A DNA stretch of 64,000 nucleotides, from positions 31,810-95,809 of the forward strand of contig NZ_UGOD01000006.1 of the NCBI RefSeq assembly GCF_900461525.1, given 5' to 3'. Shown piece after piece: positions 61,673 through 64,000 of the stretch. The notes under the pieces were generated by a model. It ran no database searches and was not told the DNA's origin. It was given only the letters and a program-made list of their open reading frames with translations. Positions within the stretch are counted from its first letter, which is position 1, and every line of letters begins with the position of its first letter. The translations under genes and the position numbers were made by a program. This DNA is from Legionella busanensis (lineage in GTDB: Bacteria > Pseudomonadota > Gammaproteobacteria > Legionellales > Legionellaceae).

Positions 61673-62305
61673 CTATGAATGTAAATAGTCATCAATCGCC
61701 TCTTGCTCTTCTAACCTTAATTCACTTAATAGACCATACCAAACATCTTGCACAGAATTAAACTTCAATAATGTTATTTGTTCTTTTGACATAGGCTGCT
61801 TGATAAAAAAGGAGCCTTTGTCTTTATAAACTTTACTTAAAATAAGCCCATGCTCTTTTAACCAAGCTAAACCCATGCGACCCTCTTCTGGAAGTTGGCC
61901 TTTTTCAATTATAGCTAAGCTTTTATCAGGCCAGGATGACTGGCAAGTACCTTTATTAATAGAAAAAGCAAAACTCTTATCAGCATAATTACCGAAAATA
62001 AATTGCTCTGAACACCTAGACTCTTTGAAACAATGACTGATTTCATCCCAAGTATATATTGGCACTTTCTTTAAACTAATTAAGTCATACATATGCAATT
62101 TACAGTCAATTAATGATGACGCTGAAACATTAAAAAATTCCGTTAAAGCCTTAATGACTTTAGAGCTTGGCTTTTTAGTCACCCCCGATAAGATATGGTG
62201 TAAAGTTGGTTGAGGAATATGGATTTGTCTAGATAAACTAAGGGAATTTAGACTCTGCTCCCTCATTAGATACTTTAAGTTTTTGGCTAAATTACTAGAA
62301 GGCAT
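61673..62305 (-). CDS. Phage repressor-like regulator (XRE + S24-like), copy 2
   Basis: A 210-residue paralogue of 37851-38474. Helix-turn-helix: SLSLSRQIHIPQPTLHHILS, then KKPSSKVIKALTEFF. C-terminal S24-like half: FAFSINKGTCQSSWPDKSLA, where the catalytic-serine box reads TCQS, then WLKEHGLILSKVYKDKGSFF. The same Cys-for-Ser-type change in both copies suggests a conserved non-cleaving form. Could govern the element's transfer or excision genes; operator unknown. Confidence 0.8.
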   Translation of the reverse strand: MPSSNLAKNLKYLMREQSLNSLSLSRQIHIPQPTLHHILSGVTKKPSSKVIKALTEFFNVSASSLIDCKLHMYDLISLKKVPIYTWDEISHCFKESRCSEQFIFGNYADKSFAFSINKGTCQSSWPDKSLAIIEKGQLPEEGRMGLAWLKEHGLILSKVYKDKGSFFIKQPMSKEQITLLKFNSVQDVWYGLLSELRLEEQEAIDDYLHS

Positions 62306-62795
62306 TGCTGGGATATTGTTTTAAATTGATTGATAGTAATGCCAAAATAAATAAATGGATAGATAGTGCCTCCATAATAATAACAATACCACCTCCTACA
62401 AAGCCAGCTGTAAAACGACGAGAGAACTAATAAGATGGTATTTGAAAAACAGGACCCTGAATATTAACAGCTTAATGGTTCTTACTAATATTGTTGTTAT
62501 GTTTGCAGGTATATGGCCTAAAAGTGTCTATAGTTACTATATTGTTTGCGCTTGGCGAACATATTTGAATGTGTAAAGCATGATTAATAATTCGAAGTTT
62601 AATGCAAATTGCAACTGAGATACTGCGAGTTAAAGAGAAATAACCAGTAACGAACCTTGCCCGTCGAAAAGAAATTGTCAGGAGCGATTTTTAACGTTAA
62701 ACCTAGCAAGTATATTTCTCTTAATAGTATGGTGATGGAAAAGCAAAGCCAATGAAGCCCTATTACCAAGATTAAATAGGGATTTTACACTAAAT
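62306..62795. other. Intergenic region, mostly featureless
   Basis: No intact gene in about 490 bp. A - strand frame near 62320-62420 (RRFTAGFVGGGIVIIMEALS) reads like the last transmembrane helix of a lost membrane protein. Nothing else recognised. Confidence 0.35.
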
Positions 62796-63151
62796 ATGAT
62801 TAATACTTTTCGTTTTTTAGTGGTTGATAGCTCCTTAGTAGAGCGAATTATCATTCGTTCGCATTTATTAAAGCTAAATTATTCAGTAGATATGGCTTCA
62901 GATATTAAAACAGCATCTGAGCTTATTTTAATAAGGCCTTATAATTTTATACTACTAGATAAGTATTTAGATAACGATTTAGTTGTTATGAATTTATCAC
63001 ATACATAGAAAAACATTCAGAACTAAATCGCCAAATACCAACCATTATAATGACTTCTTCAACTTATAAAGAGGAAAAATATTCGAGCAAAGCATTTTAT
63101 TTTGCCAAACCAATAAGTCAAAATAGTGTACTTAATTTAATTGATTTTTAA
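62796..63151 (+). pseudogene. Response-regulator receiver (REC) domain, frameshifted
   Basis: The first frame FRFLVVDSSLVERIIIRSHL, FILLDKYLDND carries the acidic pocket (only VVDSS) and the phospho-acceptor Asp in LLDKYL, then ends at 63008. A +1 frame (YIEKHSELNRQIPTIIMTSS, then AFYFAKPIS) supplies the rest including Thr/Ser and the conserved Lys. A single shift near 62990 split the domain. Confidence 0.75.
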
Positions 63152-63215
63152 AAAAAATAAGTTGAAAGTACATGGAAAATACTTTTTTACTATTCACACT
63201 AGTTCGGAGATATTA

Positions 63216-63380
63216 ATGAATAATATTAAATTTTGCATTTTGTGTTTTATTGGTATTTTCGTCTTAGGATTGACGGCTTGTACCACGCAACCAAGTCCAA
63301 CATCTGCTGAACCCAGCAATACCTATGGTGATTTTGGTGGTGATGGCGGACATATTCACCAAAACAAAGAGAATATCTAA
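63216..63380 (+). CDS. Small lipoprotein with Gly/His tail, copy 1
   Basis: A 54-residue protein: signal peptide (ILCFIGIFVLGLTAC-TT; Cys at about residue 22), then a short Pro/Ser linker and YGDFGGDGGHIHQNKENI. The HIH/GGH cluster could hold a metal ion. CGGAG precedes the ATG at 63216. Related in design to the next gene. Near, but not in, the metal-resistance cluster. Function unknown. Confidence 0.6.
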   Translation: MNNIKFCILCFIGIFVLGLTACTTQPSPTSAEPSNTYGDFGGDGGHIHQNKENI

Positions 63381-63522
63381 GTTAAATAAGTGCAAAGATA
63401 CTAGTTAAACGCTATTTTAAAATATTAAGGGCTTTTCCTTTTATTGGTATATTCTTACATTAGGTCACCCAAGTAAATCATATTAGATGTCAAATAGCAG
63501 TTTTTAATAAACAAGGATAGAC

Positions 63523-63672
63523 ATGAACCGCACATTATTACTATTTTTATTATTCACAGGCTTACTTGTAGGATGTAGTAATCATAATGAACCTACACAT
63601 CCTTCAGGAACCGGCGCACTTAATACTGGTTTTGGTGGCTCTGGAGGTCATGGAGGTCATGGAGGTCATTAA
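63523..63672 (+). CDS. Small lipoprotein with GGH repeats, copy 2
   Basis: A 49-residue protein: MNRTLLLFLLFTGLLVGC-SN (lipobox LVGC), a short linker with THPSGTGALNTGFGGSG, and a C-terminal GGHGGHGGH encoded by the 9-bp tandem repeat GGAGGTCAT. The final His-Gly repeats would be exposed at the cell envelope and are good candidates for binding Ni, Cu or Zn. AAGGATAGAC precedes the ATG. Too short for usual gene callers. Confidence 0.6.
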   Translation: MNRTLLLFLLFTGLLVGCSNHNEPTHPSGTGALNTGFGGSGGHGGHGGH

Positions 63673-64000
63673 TTATTTTGCTTTGGAGCTAGCAACATTA
63701 ACTACTGACGCAAAAATTAAAAATTATTTAATCGAAATTCAAAAAAATAGGTAAACAAATTGCTTTAATAAGAAGTACAACCTTAGAGATAGATACGGCT
63801 ATAAATTACAGGCCGCAAGTAAATAGCAGAAGATGGTAACTGTGTAGAGTAAGAGCGCATGTTTAGTGTTTATTATATAAATTCACTAGGATGATTAATA
63901 TTTTTATAAGCAATTGCATATATCATTTTATTTCATACAAAAATAAAATGGGTTTGTTATTAATGGACTAAACATATAAACCATTGAAATGGAAGAGGTG
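63673..64000. other. Terminal intergenic stretch
   Basis: AT-rich DNA to the window end; no gene, repeat or clear promoter recognised. Confidence 0.35.

Overview
The window is AT-rich bacterial DNA, most likely from a Legionella species. The evidence for that is a helABC-type heavy-metal efflux operon, a leucine-rich-repeat protein and J-domain protein pair built like Dot/Icm effectors, a methyltransferase ending in a eukaryotic prenylation (CaaX) box, and a conjugation module of the genomic-island (PFGI-1/LGI) T4SS class known from Legionella islands. Genus is an inference from gene content; no rRNA or tRNA gene was found. Almost everything looks accessory: an integrative conjugative element (ICE) or a patchwork of several mobile elements.

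Layout. (1) 1-9.4 kb: end of a conjugation operon on the + strand: TraC/VirB4-like ATPase (cut by the window edge), TIGR03757-like protein, TraU, PFL_4711-like protein, TraG N-terminal-type protein, two small genes, TraD coupling protein and an AcaB/PFL_4669-like protein. (2) 9.5-13.3 kb: a Phd/VapC-type toxin-antitoxin pair with a TGTACA-type operator, a structured noncoding stretch (long inverted repeat, strong terminator, four iteron-like repeats), then two overlapping tyrosine-recombinase genes of which the first has lost its catalytic residues. (3) 13.6-20.9 kb: small cargo genes (DprA-like plus phosphoribosyltransferase pair, GrpB, monooxygenase, methyltransferases, NTF2-like protein, pseudo-signal peptidase), three of them followed by related stem-loops. 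(4) 20.9-30.6 kb: nine modules of one to three genes each, separated by ten same-orientation copies of a motif close to AYATGKGTTTTTGGGACA. Cargo is typical of superintegrons (VOC protein, AraC regulator, NTF2-like proteins, beta-lactamase-like hydrolase, toxin-antitoxin pair, tRNA-editing proteins, GNAT), but no integron integrase or recognisable attC is present. I regard this as the most interesting, possibly undescribed, system in the window. (5) 30.8-39.8 kb: an unknown gene, the LRR/J-domain pair, endonuclease I, pentapeptide-repeat protein, a repressor-like regulator, GNAT, VOC and FMN-reductase genes.

(6) About 39.8-44.4 kb: a Tn3-family transposon (tnpR, three-part res site, tnpA, terminal repeats) with a GNAT passenger, abutting an ArdB/KlcA antirestriction gene. 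(7) 44.5-49.5 kb: a HigBA pair with a promoter set inside a long inverted repeat, an orphan antitoxin beside a truncated toxin, a transporter of the arsenite/bile-acid superfamily and several gene remnants. (8) 49.5-59.8 kb: heavy-metal island: helABC-type RND pump, CadA-type P-ATPase, ArsR/SmtB regulator with a promoter-operator, CDF exporter and a decayed multicopper oxidase. (9) 59.9-64 kb: DUF4156-like lipoprotein, a second endonuclease I, cold-shock protein, a second repressor-like regulator, a frameshifted response regulator and two small Gly/His-rich lipoproteins.

How it fits together. The conjugation and recombinase genes supply mobility; toxin-antitoxin pairs, antirestriction and the DprA-PRTase pair supply maintenance or conflict functions; the metal genes supply selectable cargo. 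Many pseudogenes (GFA, serine recombinase twice, AlaX, RelE toxin, PAS, CzcA tail, PilZ, multicopper oxidase, REC domain) show heavy turnover. All family assignments were made by eye from protein sequence, without database searches.
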